In this document: positions 9,605 through 19,060 of the stretch, piece after piece
How the letters are laid out: every line of letters begins with the position of its first letter
How positions within the stretch are numbered: the first letter of the stretch is position 1
Position numbers and translations under genes: made by a program
Notes under the pieces: model-generated
Databases searched by the model: none
What the model was told of the DNA's origin: nothing
What the model saw: the letters and a program-made list of their open reading frames with translations, nothing else
NCBI RefSeq assembly: GCF_011752625.1
Contig: NZ_VWXD01000006.1
Coordinates: 248,001-312,000, forward strand
Source: Candidatus Pantoea formicae
GTDB lineage: Bacteria > Pseudomonadota > Gammaproteobacteria > Enterobacterales > Enterobacteriaceae
DNA: 64,000 nucleotides
Direction of reading: 5' to 3'

Positions 9605-10153
9605 TTAAAGGTTCAGGAAGTGCTCGCGGTAGTAGGTCAGCTCAGCAACCGATTCGCGAATATCATCCAATGCCTGATGGCTACCCGATTTTTTGAAGCC
9701 TGGCAGAATTTCAGGCTTCCAGCGACGCGCCAGTTCTTTCAGCGTGCTGACATCCAGATAGCGGTAGTGGAAATAGGCTTCCAGTTCCGGCATGTATTTG
9801 AACAAGAAGCGGCGATCCTGACCAATGCTGTTGCCGCAAATCGGCGAGGTATTCGCAGGTACCCATTGTTTCAGGAACTCAATGGTCGCCAGCTCCGCTT
9901 CACGATCGCCATACTGACTCGCCTTCACGCGATCCACCAGCCCGCTGTTGGTGTGGGTGCGCACGTTCCAGTCATCCATCAACGCTAACTGCGCATCGGA
10001 CTGATGCACCGCTAACACTGGCCCTTCCGCCAGGATGTTCAGGTTGGCATCCGTTACGATGGTCGCGATCTCAATAATGCGATCTTGCTCTGGATCCAGA
10101 CCGGTCATTTCCAGGTCGATCCAAATCAGATTATTTTCATTTCCAGCTGTCAT
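9605..10153 (-). CDS. orn: Oligoribonuclease
   Basis: A 3'-to-5' exoribonuclease of 182 residues that degrades 2-5-nt RNA fragments and pGpG, the product of c-di-GMP breakdown. The DEDDh fold is visible: WIDLEMTGLD (exo I, Asp and Glu), GNSIGQDRRF (exo II), and SHQALDDIRES (exo III with the catalytic His). I chose the ATG at 10153, which gives an N-terminus like the E. coli enzyme (NENNLIWIDLEMTG); longer frames upstream are not conserved. It is divergent from rsgA with about 100 bp between them. Confidence 0.95.
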   Translation of the reverse strand: MTAGNENNLIWIDLEMTGLDPEQDRIIEIATIVTDANLNILAEGPVLAVHQSDAQLALMDDWNVRTHTNSGLVDRVKASQYGDREAELATIEFLKQWVPANTSPICGNSIGQDRRFLFKYMPELEAYFHYRYLDVSTLKELARRWKPEILPGFKKSGSHQALDDIRESVAELTYYREHFLNL

Positions 10154-10256
10154 GCGTTTTCCGCCCGTTGCCAAAGTCGTCATTAAACTCAATTCAGGTG
10201 TATCATAGACGTTTTGCCCAGCGGGGCGAAGCCTGGCGAAAGCTGTGAGAGGATGC

Positions 10257-11303
10257 GTGAGCAAAAATAAACTGTCGAAGGGTCAACAACGTCGCGTAAG
10301 CGCGAACCATCAGCGTCGTCTGCAGCAACGGAGCGAGAAGCCCGAACCGGATGACAGCCTGTTTGGAGAAGCGTCCGAAGGCGTGGTGATCAGTCGTTTC
10401 GGCATGCACGCAGATGTGGAAGACGGCGCAGGCGCAGTCCATCGTTGTAATATCCGTCGCACCATTCGCTCGCTGGTCACCGGCGATCGCGTGGTGTGGC
10501 GTGCAGCCATTGGCGGCGGTAAAGGGATCGTAGAAGCGGTTCACGATCGTAAAACCGTATTAACCCGCCCTGATTTTTATGATGGCGTTAAACCCATTGC
10601 TGCGAATATCGATCAGATCATTATTGTGTCGGCGATCCTACCAGAATTGTCGCTCAACATTATCGATCGCTATCTGGTCGCCAGTGAAACCCTCGGCGTC
10701 GAACCGCTGCTGGTTCTGAACAAAACCGACCTGCTCGACAAAGACGCGCGAGCATTTGTTGATGAGCAAATGGATATCTATCGCCATATCGGCTATCGCG
10801 TATTGATGGTTTCCAGTCGCGCGAAAGACGGCTTGGTTGAGCTGGAACAGGCACTCACCGGGCGCGTCAGCATTTTTGCTGGTCAGTCAGGGGTCGGTAA
10901 ATCCAGTTTGCTGAACAATCTGTTAGGGTTGGATGTCGCAGGTGATGAGATTCTCACTAACGATGTTTCTGATGTTTCCGGATTGGGCCAACACACCACT
11001 ACCGCTTCGCGTCTTTACCACTTCCCGCATGGCGGCGATGTGATCGACTCCCCTGGCGTCCGTGAATTTGGATTATGGCATTTAGAGCCGGAACAAATTA
11101 CGCGCGGATTTGTCGAATTCCGTGAGTTTCTCGGCAGTTGCCGCTTCCGCGACTGCAAACATGATAACGATCCCGGCTGCGCCATTCGTGAAGCGGTTGA
11201 AGCGGGCACCATCGATGTCTCGCGCTTCGATAACTACCATCGAATCCTGGAGAGCATGGCGCAGGTAAAAACGCGTAAAAACTTTTCCGCCAGCGAAGAT
11301 TAA
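10257..11303 (+). CDS. rsgA: Ribosome small subunit biogenesis GTPase RsgA
   Basis: Circularly permuted GTPase of 348 residues that checks late 30S subunit maturation. An OB-fold N-terminal domain is followed by G4 NKTD (near residue 153), Walker A GQSGVGKS (209-216), and G3 DSPG. A C-terminal zinc knuckle has the C-x5-C-x-H-x5-C arrangement. A GTG start at 10257 gives the MSKNKLSKGQQRR start known from E. coli and has an agagga ribosome site just upstream; the nearby in-frame ATG at 10245 overlaps that site. Confidence 0.94.
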   Translation: MSKNKLSKGQQRRVSANHQRRLQQRSEKPEPDDSLFGEASEGVVISRFGMHADVEDGAGAVHRCNIRRTIRSLVTGDRVVWRAAIGGGKGIVEAVHDRKTVLTRPDFYDGVKPIAANIDQIIIVSAILPELSLNIIDRYLVASETLGVEPLLVLNKTDLLDKDARAFVDEQMDIYRHIGYRVLMVSSRAKDGLVELEQALTGRVSIFAGQSGVGKSSLLNNLLGLDVAGDEILTNDVSDVSGLGQHTTTASRLYHFPHGGDVIDSPGVREFGLWHLEPEQITRGFVEFREFLGSCRFRDCKHDNDPGCAIREAVEAGTIDVSRFDNYHRILESMAQVKTRKNFSASED

Positions 11304-11395
11304 CGAGTACAACGGCACATTCGCCAACTGACCGGGGCACTGCTACAATCCGGCCCCTTTTGTAAAACCAAGCGTAATTAAGCCAGGAGGCAACG

Positions 11396-12292
11396 GTGTT
11401 TGATCGTTTTAAACTCGGCCTGAATCATATTCTGCCCAAGAAAGGGCTTACCGAACTTGCCGGCTGGGGCGCCAGTCGTCGTGGTGGCTGGCTGACCAAA
11501 GCGGTCATCGACATTTTTGTCTGGTACTACAAAGTAGATATGGCGGAAGCCAGCAAGCCGCACACCGGTAGCTACCGCACCTTCAACGACTTTTTTGTTC
11601 GTCCCTTAAAAGAGGGTGCGCGTCCTGTCGATCCAGACGCGACGCTACTGGCGCTGCCAGCCGATGGCGCAGTGAGCCAGTTAGGCCGCATTGAAGGCGA
11701 TCAAATCTTCCAGGCCAAAGGTCACTATTACACGCTGCAAGCGCTGCTGGCCGGTAACGACGATCTGGCTGAAAAGTTCATTGATGGTGAGTTTGTGACC
11801 ACTTACCTCGCACCGCGCGACTATCACCGTGTGCATATGCCGTGTAATGGCATCTTGCGTGAGATGTTTTACGTGCCAGGCGATCTCTACTCGGTCAACC
11901 CGCTTACCGCACGCAACATCCCGAACCTGTTCGCACGTAACGAACGCGTGATCTGCGTATTCGATACCGATCATGGCCCGATGGTGCAGATTCTAGTGGG
12001 TGCAACCATTGTGGGCAGCATCGAAACCGTGTGGGCTGGCACCATTACCCCGCCGCGTGAAGGTGTGATCAAACGCTGGCGCTATCCTTCTGCCGAACAT
12101 GATGGTGCGGTCGTGCTGTTAAAAGGCCAGGAAATGGGCCGCTTTAAACTCGGTTCCACGGTCATCAACCTGTTTGCGCCAGGCCGTGTTAAGCTGGCAG
12201 AAAGCCTTGAGGCCGAAAGCAAAACCCGCCTTGGTCAGCCGCTGGCCATCGCCCTGCCGCAGCCCGGCGAACACGCCCCGCTCGCCGACTAA
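11396..12292 (+). CDS. psd: Phosphatidylserine decarboxylase proenzyme
   Basis: Inner membrane enzyme of 298 residues that makes phosphatidylethanolamine from phosphatidylserine. The self-cleavage site LGST is present at residues 252-255; Ser254 becomes the pyruvoyl group of the alpha chain. The conserved blocks YRTFNDFFVRPL, PADGAVSQLG and YLAPRDYHRVHMP are visible. The start is GTG with a strong aggagg ribosome site. The E. coli protein has a longer acidic tail that is missing here. It lies 15 bp before mscM, the same pair as in E. coli. Confidence 0.95.
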   Translation: MFDRFKLGLNHILPKKGLTELAGWGASRRGGWLTKAVIDIFVWYYKVDMAEASKPHTGSYRTFNDFFVRPLKEGARPVDPDATLLALPADGAVSQLGRIEGDQIFQAKGHYYTLQALLAGNDDLAEKFIDGEFVTTYLAPRDYHRVHMPCNGILREMFYVPGDLYSVNPLTARNIPNLFARNERVICVFDTDHGPMVQILVGATIVGSIETVWAGTITPPREGVIKRWRYPSAEHDGAVVLLKGQEMGRFKLGSTVINLFAPGRVKLAESLEAESKTRLGQPLAIALPQPGEHAPLAD

Positions 12293-12307
12293 CCGGAAAC
12301 CTCTCCC

Positions 12308-15300
12308 GTGCGCGTTTTCCTCTCCCTACTGCTGAGCCTGGTGCTCAGCAGTTCTGTATTTGCCGCCACCGTTCCCCCCGCCAGTCAGCTCAAGCAGGAA
12401 CTGGATACGGCAAAAGCGGCCAAAGCCTCTCCCACGCAAGCTGAACAGGTTCAGGCGATTGAAGCGGCGATTAATTTCCTCTCTGAGCGTGATGAATCGT
12501 TAGAGCGAGCCAAACAGTATCAGCAAGTGATCGACGATTTCCCTCGCTTGGCGCGTGAGTTACGTCAGCAGATCGCTACGCTGACGGACAGCAGCAAAAC
12601 GGTGCGCAATAACATGAGCAGCGCCGAGCTGGATCAGGAAATCCTGCAAATCAGTAGTCAGCTACTGGAGGAAGGCCGCCAGGCACAGCAGGAGCAGGAT
12701 CGCGCCCGCGAAATCAGTGACTCGCTGTCACAGTTACCGCAGCAGCAAACCGATGCACGCCGTGCGATGACCGAAAGCGATCGTCGTGCCCAAGGTTTTT
12801 CAGCCTCCGCCACGCCGTTAGCCCAAGCGCAGATTTATGCGCGCCTGGCAGAAAATGCCGCTAACAAAGCGCGAGTGGATGAATTAGAGCTGGCACAGCT
12901 GTCGGCAAATAACCGCCAGGAATTGGCGCGCATGCGTGCTGAGGTCCATCAGCGCAAAGCCACACAGCTTGATAACTATCTGCAAGATCTGCGTAATCAG
13001 CTTAATAACCAGCGCCAGCGTGAAGCCGAGCTGGCACTGGAACGCACAGAACAATTGGCAGAGAACAGTGGCGACCTGCCCGCCTCAATCAGCGATCAAT
13101 TTCGGGTTAACCGTGAATTATCGGCAGACCTAAATGCGCAAGCCCAACGTATGGATTTGGTCGCTTCACAGCAACGGCTGGCGACGAACCAAACGCTACA
13201 AGTGCGTCAGGCGCTCAGTACACTGCGCGAGCAGTCCCAGTGGCTTGGCGCATCGAATCTGTTAGGTGAGGCATTGCGTGCCCAGGTCGCACGGCTGCCA
13301 GACATGCCGAAATCCCAGCAGATAGACAGTGAAATGGGGCAGTTACGCGTCCAACGCCTGCACTATGAAGATTTGCTGGAGCGCCAAAAGGACCTGCGTA
13401 AAGAGAAGCAGGATGACGGCACGCCCTTCACCAGTGAGCAGATTCGCATCCTTGACGCGCAGTTGAAAACCCAGCGCGAGCTGCTCAACTCGCTCATTTC
13501 CGGCTGCGATACGCTGATACTGGAAATCACCAAACTCAAGGTATCGAATACGCAGTTGCAGGATGCACTGAGTGAAGTCAGAGACGCCACGCACCGCTAC
13601 CTGTTCTGGACGGCGGATGTCAGCGCTGTGGATTTGAAATACCCCATTGAGGTGGCACGCGATTTAACCCGCTTGCTGTCACTGGATACCATCGGGCAGC
13701 TCGGTAAAGCGCTGGCCATGATGTTTACCAGTAAAGAAACCGTGATGCCGATTATTTGCGCGGTGCTGTTGGTCGGTTTCAGTATCAGCTCTCGCCGTCA
13801 TTACAATGACTTTATGGCACGATCCGCTAGCCGCGTCGGCAAGGTCACGCAAGACCGCTTCAGCCTGACGCTGCGTACCGTGTTCTGGTCAATTCTGGTC
13901 GCCGTACCGCTGCCTGTCCTCTGGGCTGCACTGGGCTTTGGTTTACAGCACGCCTGGCCATATCCGTTTGCCGTGGCGATTGGCGATGGCATCACCGCGA
14001 CCCTGCCATTGTTGTGGGCCTTTATGATCAGTGCTGCCTTTGCCCGCCACGATGGGCTGTTTGTGGTGCATTTCCGCTGGCCACAAGCACGCGTGGCACG
14101 TGCAATGCGCTACTACTCGCTTTCCGTTGGCTTTATTGTGCCACTGATTATGCTGTTGATTGCCTTTGCCAATCTGGACGATCCACAGTTCTCCGCCACA
14201 CTCGGCCGCCTGTGCTTTATCCTGATCTGTGGTGCCCTCAGCATTGTTACCGTCAGCCTAAAACGCGCCGGTATTCCGCTGTACCTTGATAAAGAAGGCA
14301 ACGGCGACAACTTTGTGAACCGCATTCTGTGGAACCTGATGATCGCCATTCCACTGGTGGCCGCGCTGGCTTCCTGCATCGGTTATCTGGCAACCGCGCA
14401 GGCACTTCTGGCGCGCCTTGAAACCTCCGTGGGTATCTGGTTCTTCCTGCTGGTGATTTATCACATCATTCGCCGCTGGATGCTGATACAGCGCCGTCGT
14501 ATCGCCTTTGATCGTGCTCGTCAACGACGTGCCGATATGCTCGCCAACCGTGCGCGCAGCGAAGAAGAAAAAGAGCAACAGACCTCTTCTACTGCAGACA
14601 CCATCGAGATTGATGAACCCAGCCTGGATTTGGATGAGATCAGCGCCCAGTCATTGCGTTTGGTACGCTCGATTCTGACGCTAATTGCCTTGGTATCCGT
14701 GATTGTGCTGTGGTCCGAAATCCACTCTGCCTTTAGCTTCCTCGACAACATTCCGCTTTGGGATGTCAGCACCACCATTCAAGGCGTAGAGAGCGTGCAG
14801 CCAATTACGCTGGGCTCGGTATTGATTGCCATTCTGGTCTTTATCATTACTACCCAACTGGTGCGCAATATGCCCGCGCTACTGGAACTGGCACTGTTGC
14901 AGCACCTCAGCCTGACGCCCGGCACCGGGTACGCCATTACGACTTTAACCAAGTATGCGCTGATGCTGATCGGGGGGTTGATCGGCTTTTCAATTATTGG
15001 CGTAGAGTGGGCGAAGCTACAGTGGCTGGTTGCAGCCTTGGGTCTGGGACTGGGCTTCGGGATGCAGGAAATCTTCGCCAATTTTATCTCTGGTCTGATT
15101 ATTCTGTTTGAAAAGCCGATTCGTATTGGTGATACCGTGACGATTCGCGATTTGACGGGCAGCATTACGCGCATCAATACACGCGCCACCACCATCACCG
15201 ACTGGGACCGTAAAGAGATTATCGTGCCTAACAAGGCCTTCATCACCGAGCAGTTTGTTAACTGGTCGCTGTCGGATTCCGTCACACGTGTAGTGCTCAC

Positions 15301-15643
15301 CATTCCGGCTCCCGCACATGTTGACAGTGATGAAGTCACGAACATTCTTAAGCAGGCTGCCGACCGCTGTACCTACGTGTTGGATATGCCCGCGCCAGAT
15401 GTATTTCTCGTGGATCTGCAACAGGGGATTCAGCTGTTTGAACTGCGTGTACACGCCGCTGAGATGGGACATCGTATGCCGCTGCGTCATGAGCTGCACC
15501 AGCTCATTCTGCGCGGTTTCGAAGAGCACGGTATCGAGATGCCCTTCCCGCCCTTCCAGGTGCGCATGGAAACGCTGGGGCGCAAAACCCCCGCGACCAA
15601 TGGCTCTCCTTCAAGTCGGACTTTCAAGTCTGGTGGCTTATAA
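12308..15643 (+). CDS. mscM: Miniconductance mechanosensitive channel MscM (YjeP)
   Basis: Large MscS-family channel of 1111 residues (E. coli protein about 1107) that protects against osmotic downshock. It has a GTG start and a signal peptide (FLSLLLSLVLSSSVFA). A long periplasmic coiled-coil region (about residues 25-470) follows, then about eleven hydrophobic helices. The C-terminal MscS core has a pore helix rich in Ala/Gly (LGLGLGFGMQEIFANFISG) and the beta domain (IGDTVTIRDLTGSI). It forms a likely transcription unit with psd and ends at a terminator shared with the convergent mdh. Confidence 0.93.
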   Translation: MRVFLSLLLSLVLSSSVFAATVPPASQLKQELDTAKAAKASPTQAEQVQAIEAAINFLSERDESLERAKQYQQVIDDFPRLARELRQQIATLTDSSKTVRNNMSSAELDQEILQISSQLLEEGRQAQQEQDRAREISDSLSQLPQQQTDARRAMTESDRRAQGFSASATPLAQAQIYARLAENAANKARVDELELAQLSANNRQELARMRAEVHQRKATQLDNYLQDLRNQLNNQRQREAELALERTEQLAENSGDLPASISDQFRVNRELSADLNAQAQRMDLVASQQRLATNQTLQVRQALSTLREQSQWLGASNLLGEALRAQVARLPDMPKSQQIDSEMGQLRVQRLHYEDLLERQKDLRKEKQDDGTPFTSEQIRILDAQLKTQRELLNSLISGCDTLILEITKLKVSNTQLQDALSEVRDATHRYLFWTADVSAVDLKYPIEVARDLTRLLSLDTIGQLGKALAMMFTSKETVMPIICAVLLVGFSISSRRHYNDFMARSASRVGKVTQDRFSLTLRTVFWSILVAVPLPVLWAALGFGLQHAWPYPFAVAIGDGITATLPLLWAFMISAAFARHDGLFVVHFRWPQARVARAMRYYSLSVGFIVPLIMLLIAFANLDDPQFSATLGRLCFILICGALSIVTVSLKRAGIPLYLDKEGNGDNFVNRILWNLMIAIPLVAALASCIGYLATAQALLARLETSVGIWFFLLVIYHIIRRWMLIQRRRIAFDRARQRRADMLANRARSEEEKEQQTSSTADTIEIDEPSLDLDEISAQSLRLVRSILTLIALVSVIVLWSEIHSAFSFLDNIPLWDVSTTIQGVESVQPITLGSVLIAILVFIITTQLVRNMPALLELALLQHLSLTPGTGYAITTLTKYALMLIGGLIGFSIIGVEWAKLQWLVAALGLGLGFGMQEIFANFISGLIILFEKPIRIGDTVTIRDLTGSITRINTRATTITDWDRKEIIVPNKAFITEQFVNWSLSDSVTRVVLTIPAPAHVDSDEVTNILKQAADRCTYVLDMPAPDVFLVDLQQGIQLFELRVHAAEMGHRMPLRHELHQLILRGFEEHGIEMPFPPFQVRMETLGRKTPATNGSPSSRTFKSGGL

Positions 15644-15648
15644 ACGAA

Positions 15649-15672
15649 AACGCCCGGCAATCGCCGGGCGTT
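15649..15672. terminator. Terminator between mscM and mdh
   Basis: Stem aacgcccggc/gccgggcgtt with loop aatc, with A-rich and T-rich flanks. It serves the two convergent genes. Confidence 0.85.
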
Positions 15673-15688
15673 GTTTTATCTGCTGGCG

Positions 15689-16624
15689 TTATTTGACGAA
15701 CGCTTCACCCTGCACAATATCTTTCTTCAGCGTATCTAACATGCCGTTAAGGGCTTGCTGTTCGAATGCACTCAATGGTCCCAATGCACGGCGTTCCACA
15801 ATGCCGTTTTTCCCCAGCAGCAGGGGCTGTGAGAAGAAGCGTGCATATTCGCCGTCACCTTCTACATATGCGCACTCCACCACATTCGCTTCACCCTGAA
15901 TCGCACGAACCAATGACAGGCCAAAGCGCGCCGCAGCCTGTCCCATCGACAGCGTCGCTGAGCCGCCACCGGCTTTGGCTTCCACCACTTCGGTACCGGC
16001 GTTTTGAATGCGTTTGGTGAGGTCAGCCACTTCCTGGTCGCTGAAGCTAATGCCTTTGACCTGGGAAAGCAGCGGCAGAATGGTAACGCCAGAATGCCCC
16101 CCTACGACCGGCACTTCAATGTCGGTAGGCTTTTTACCCTTTAGCGCAGCAACGAAGGTATTGGCGCGAATCACATCCAACGTTGAGATACCAAACAGGC
16201 GATTCTTATCGTAGACACCCGCTTTTTTCAGCACTTCAGCAGCAATCGCCACAGTGGTATTCACGGGATTGGTGATCACACCAATCAGGGCTTTAGGCGC
16301 GGTGCTCGCCACCTGTTCGATCAGGTTGCGAACTATCCCTGCGTTGACGTTAAACAGGTCGGCGCGATCCATCCCAGGTTTACGGGCTACACCAGCGGAA
16401 ATCAGCACAATATCGGCACCGTGCAGTGCGGGAGTCGCATCTTCACCACTGAAGCCTTCTACCTTCACATCCGTGGGAATATGGCTGAGATCCACCGCCA
16501 CACCGGGTGTGACGGGCGCAATGTCATAAAGTGAGAGAGCTGAACCTGCGGGTAATTGGGTCTTGAGCAGCAGTGCAAGCGCTTGGCCAATACCACCAGC
16601 GGCACCGAGAACGGCAACTTTCAT
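15689..16624 (-). CDS. mdh: Malate dehydrogenase
   Basis: NAD-dependent TCA-cycle enzyme of 311 residues interconverting malate and oxaloacetate. Seen: N-terminal Rossmann motif GAAGGIGQ (residues 7-14), substrate loop with VARKPGMDRADL (Arg81/Arg87 region), conserved VITNPVN, and the catalytic His in VPVVGGHSG (near residue 177). Length is one residue short of the E. coli enzyme. It is divergent from argR, the standard enterobacterial arrangement. Confidence 0.96.
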   Translation of the reverse strand: MKVAVLGAAGGIGQALALLLKTQLPAGSALSLYDIAPVTPGVAVDLSHIPTDVKVEGFSGEDATPALHGADIVLISAGVARKPGMDRADLFNVNAGIVRNLIEQVASTAPKALIGVITNPVNTTVAIAAEVLKKAGVYDKNRLFGISTLDVIRANTFVAALKGKKPTDIEVPVVGGHSGVTILPLLSQVKGISFSDQEVADLTKRIQNAGTEVVEAKAGGGSATLSMGQAAARFGLSLVRAIQGEANVVECAYVEGDGEYARFFSQPLLLGKNGIVERRALGPLSAFEQQALNGMLDTLKKDIVQGEAFVK

Positions 16625-17046
16625 CCTGAACTCCTTATTAAGGTGGGGCAGAGATATGCCGAAAATCCATCAGGTTACGATTTTAATCAACTTCTCAGGC
16701 GATAGCGACACACCTGTCGCGCATTAACAAACGCCGCAATCGGCTCCCGAGACATCTCCACTTCAGAAGTCGCCTGAATGATGCATCCGCAGCCAGAAGA
16801 CAATGGACGGCAATGATCATCGATAATGTTGTTACCACTTCAATACTATAACAACATTGCAACCTTCGCTTTGCGCGTTACCCCGCGATTTTGGTGCAGC
16901 GGGATTCTCTGATAACATGCCACTCCCGCAGCGTTATGTCGCGATTGACTCATCAAGTTTTATTGCATAAAAATTCATCTAAATGCATAATAATTTATCT
17001 GCTGTAGGCCTGTTGCCTGCTGCAACTCCTCTCTCATTGGTAGCTT
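16625..17046. promoter_or_regulatory. mdh-argR intergenic region with two ARG boxes
   Basis: This is the control region of two divergent genes. Two tandem ARG boxes (consensus wnTGAATwwwwATTCAnw) are seen at about 16962-16979 (TGCAT-aaaa-ATTCA) and 16982-16999 (TGCAT-aata-ATTTA), just upstream of argR. ArgR binds such pairs as a hexamer and represses its own gene. The remaining part, on the mdh side, holds no gene. Confidence 0.8.
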
Positions 17047-17517
17047 ATGCGAAACCCATCAAAACAAGACGACCTGATTAAAGCGTTCAAAGCTTTATTA
17101 AAGGAAGAGAAATTCAGCTCGCAGGGCGAGATTGTGCAGGCGCTGCAAGAAGACGGCTTCGAGAATATCAATCAGTCAAAAGTTTCTCGTATGCTGACCA
17201 AGTTCGGTGCAGTACGCACCCGCAACGCCAAAATGGAAATGGTGTATTGCTTGCCTGCTGAACTGGGGGTGCCGACCACCACCAGTCCTCTGAAAAATCT
17301 GGTGCTGGATATTGATTACAACGATGCCTTAGTGGTGATCCACACCAGCCCTGGTGCCGCACAGCTAATTGCACGCCTGCTGGACTCACTGGGTAAAGCA
17401 GAGGGCATCCTCGGGACTATCGCGGGTGACGACACAATCTTCATCACCCCCGCGCGTTCATTTACGGTGAAACAGTTACACGACGCCGTGCTGGTTTTAT
17501 TCGAACAAGAACTATAA
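17047..17517 (+). CDS. argR: Arginine repressor
   Basis: Hexameric arginine-dependent repressor of 156 residues controlling arginine biosynthesis, also an accessory factor for cer-type recombination. The N-terminal winged helix (Q-x-x-L-I-K-A-F-K to VSRMLTKFG, residues 7-55) and the C-terminal oligomerisation/arginine-binding domain (residues 80-156, with VVIHTSPGAAQLIARLLD and GTIAGDDTIF) are both complete. Length equals E. coli ArgR. The ARG boxes upstream support autoregulation. Confidence 0.96.
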   Translation: MRNPSKQDDLIKAFKALLKEEKFSSQGEIVQALQEDGFENINQSKVSRMLTKFGAVRTRNAKMEMVYCLPAELGVPTTTSPLKNLVLDIDYNDALVVIHTSPGAAQLIARLLDSLGKAEGILGTIAGDDTIFITPARSFTVKQLHDAVLVLFEQEL

Positions 17518-18007
17518 AACCCTGCTGTTTACCGGCAGATCACCTGCCGGTAACAGACCTCACATTTCGCAGTTTCCCGTCACGTTTGTTACAAACTCCT
17601 TTCTTAATAATAAGTTACCTATATAACAGCCTGTTCTGCATCTGCTGCCATATTGGTACGACCTTTTCCCCTTCTTAACCATATGCGCTATTTTACACTG
17701 CTTTACATATCGTGCTCAGCCGTTATAGCTTCTAATGGCGTATCAGCCAGCGGGATCGACCACGATCTTTCGCACAAAAAGATAATTTGATGCAGATCAT
17801 TGTTTTTACGGACAAATAACAGTCTATGGTTAAGATCCAGGCGGTTTTTATAACTTCAGGTTCTAAAAAGGTGTCATAAGGACAAAGAATAACAACCAAA
17901 CATTATTAGCCAGATATTAATTTCATGGGTGATTAGATCTATACTTCTTTTCGTGATGCGAATCACACGAAACAAAAAGATAAAAACAGAAGACGAGGAA
18001 AAAAACC
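17518..18007. other. Long AT-rich intergenic region before the yhcN-like genes
   Basis: In these 490 bp I see no gene. A short inverted repeat ttaccggcag/ctgccggtaa follows argR at about 17528-17553; it lacks a T-tract, so it is at best a weak terminator. The rest is AT-rich and probably carries the promoter and regulator sites of the first yhcN-like gene, whose ribosome site is gaggaaaaaaacc. Confidence 0.5.
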
Positions 18008-18271
18008 ATGAAAGTTAAAGCTACTATCGCAACCCTGAGTGTTCTATCTGCCCTGTCATTTGGTGCTTTCGCAGCAGATTCTATCAATGCCCAACAAGCA
18101 GCGAATCTGCAGCCTGCCGGCACCATTAGCGTCAGCGGCGTAGGCGGTTCTCCGATGGATTTTCGTGACCAGCTGAATGCCAAAGCCGATCAACAAGGTG
18201 CAAAAGCCTACCGCGTGATCGAAGCGAATACCGGCGACAGCTACCACATCACCGCTGAGCTTTATAAATAA
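18008..18271 (+). CDS. yhcN: YhcN-family small periplasmic stress protein, copy 1
   Basis: A secreted protein of 87 residues from the DUF1471 (BhsA/McbA/YhcN) family. Signal peptide residues 1-22 end in AFA-A. The mature part is the compact family domain with the pattern LQPxGTISVSGVGGSPMDFRxxLxxKADxxGAKAYRVIEA and the shared ending YHITAELYK. E. coli YhcN is linked to acid and peroxide stress. Two paralogues follow on the same strand. Confidence 0.85.
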   Translation: MKVKATIATLSVLSALSFGAFAADSINAQQAANLQPAGTISVSGVGGSPMDFRDQLNAKADQQGAKAYRVIEANTGDSYHITAELYK

Positions 18272-18361
18272 GTTTGCTGAATCAAGACGCAGTGTGAAGG
18301 CGACCCGTTTGAGACGCATTTGCCTCTCAGGTTGCCAAACCAAATTTCAGGAGAGTGAATC

Positions 18362-18628
18362 ATGAAAACCAAATTAGCTATCGCAGTATTGGGTCTGGCT
18401 TCCGTAATTTCTTTCGGTGCCAGCGCTGCCAGCCTGGTGTCTAACGAACAAGCCGAACAACTGCAGCCGCTGAATCAAACCATCAGCGTGAGCGGTGTTG
18501 ACGGTGACCAGACTAACGTCCGTCAGGAACTGTCGCAGAAAGCGGATGCTCAAGGTGCTAGCCACTACCGCATCATTGAGAACAACCGTGGCGATACCTT
18601 CCACGTGACCGCAGAACTGTACAAATAA
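18362..18628 (+). CDS. YhcN-family small periplasmic stress protein, copy 2
   Basis: This 88-residue paralogue has its own signal peptide (ending FGASA-A), a strong ribosome site (aggaga) and the DUF1471 domain. It differs most from its neighbours in the middle (GVDGDQTNVRQELSQKAD), where copies 1 and 3 have a GGSPMD motif. It lies 90 bp after copy 1 and 106 bp before copy 3. Whether the three are one operon is not evident; no terminator is seen between them. Confidence 0.83.
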   Translation: MKTKLAIAVLGLASVISFGASAASLVSNEQAEQLQPLNQTISVSGVDGDQTNVRQELSQKADAQGASHYRIIENNRGDTFHVTAELYK

Positions 18629-18734
18629 GAATACATCGAACGTCGGGCGCCTGAGCGGCGCCAGACAATTGATCGACGACCCGCCACACCCACTTTTATG
18701 CCGCAGGTTGTTGATTCTAACGAGGAGAAAAACT

Positions 18735-19001
18735 ATGAAAATCAAAACAACCATCGCAGCCGCCAGCCTTCTTTCCCTGTTTGCCTTTGGTGCTTCTGCA
18801 GCACAACTGGTGACAGATGAGCAGGCGCAGAATCTGCAACCTACCGGCAGCACTATTACCATCAGCGGTACCGGTGGCTCACCAATGGATTATCGCGCAG
18901 AGCTTTCTCAGAAAGCCGATGAGCAAGGTGCCAGCGCCTATAAAGTGATCGAAGCAAAAACCGGTGACAGCTATCACCTCACCGCTGAGCTTTATAAATA
19001 A
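18735..19001 (+). CDS. YhcN-family small periplasmic stress protein, copy 3
   Basis: An 88-residue paralogue with a signal peptide ending FGASA-A and the DUF1471 domain (TISGTGGSPMDYRAELSQKADEQGASAYKVIEA, ending YHLTAELYK). I took the ATG at 18735, which has an ideal aacgaggag ribosome site; an in-frame ATG 66 bp earlier would add a tail before the signal peptide. It is most like copy 1. A terminator follows 28 bp later. Confidence 0.83.
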   Translation: MKIKTTIAAASLLSLFAFGASAAQLVTDEQAQNLQPTGSTITISGTGGSPMDYRAELSQKADEQGASAYKVIEAKTGDSYHLTAELYK

Positions 19002-19028
19002 TTCCTCGTCAATTCTGACGAACCCTTT

Positions 19029-19058
19029 GGCCCCGCTCGCCGGGGCCCTTTTTAGGCT
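19029..19058 (+). terminator. Terminator after the yhcN-like cluster
   Basis: A GC-rich stem ggccccg/cggggcc with loop ctcgc is followed by ctttttag. It closes the yhcN-like cluster and faces the convergent yhcO. Confidence 0.88.
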
Positions 19059-19060
19059 TG

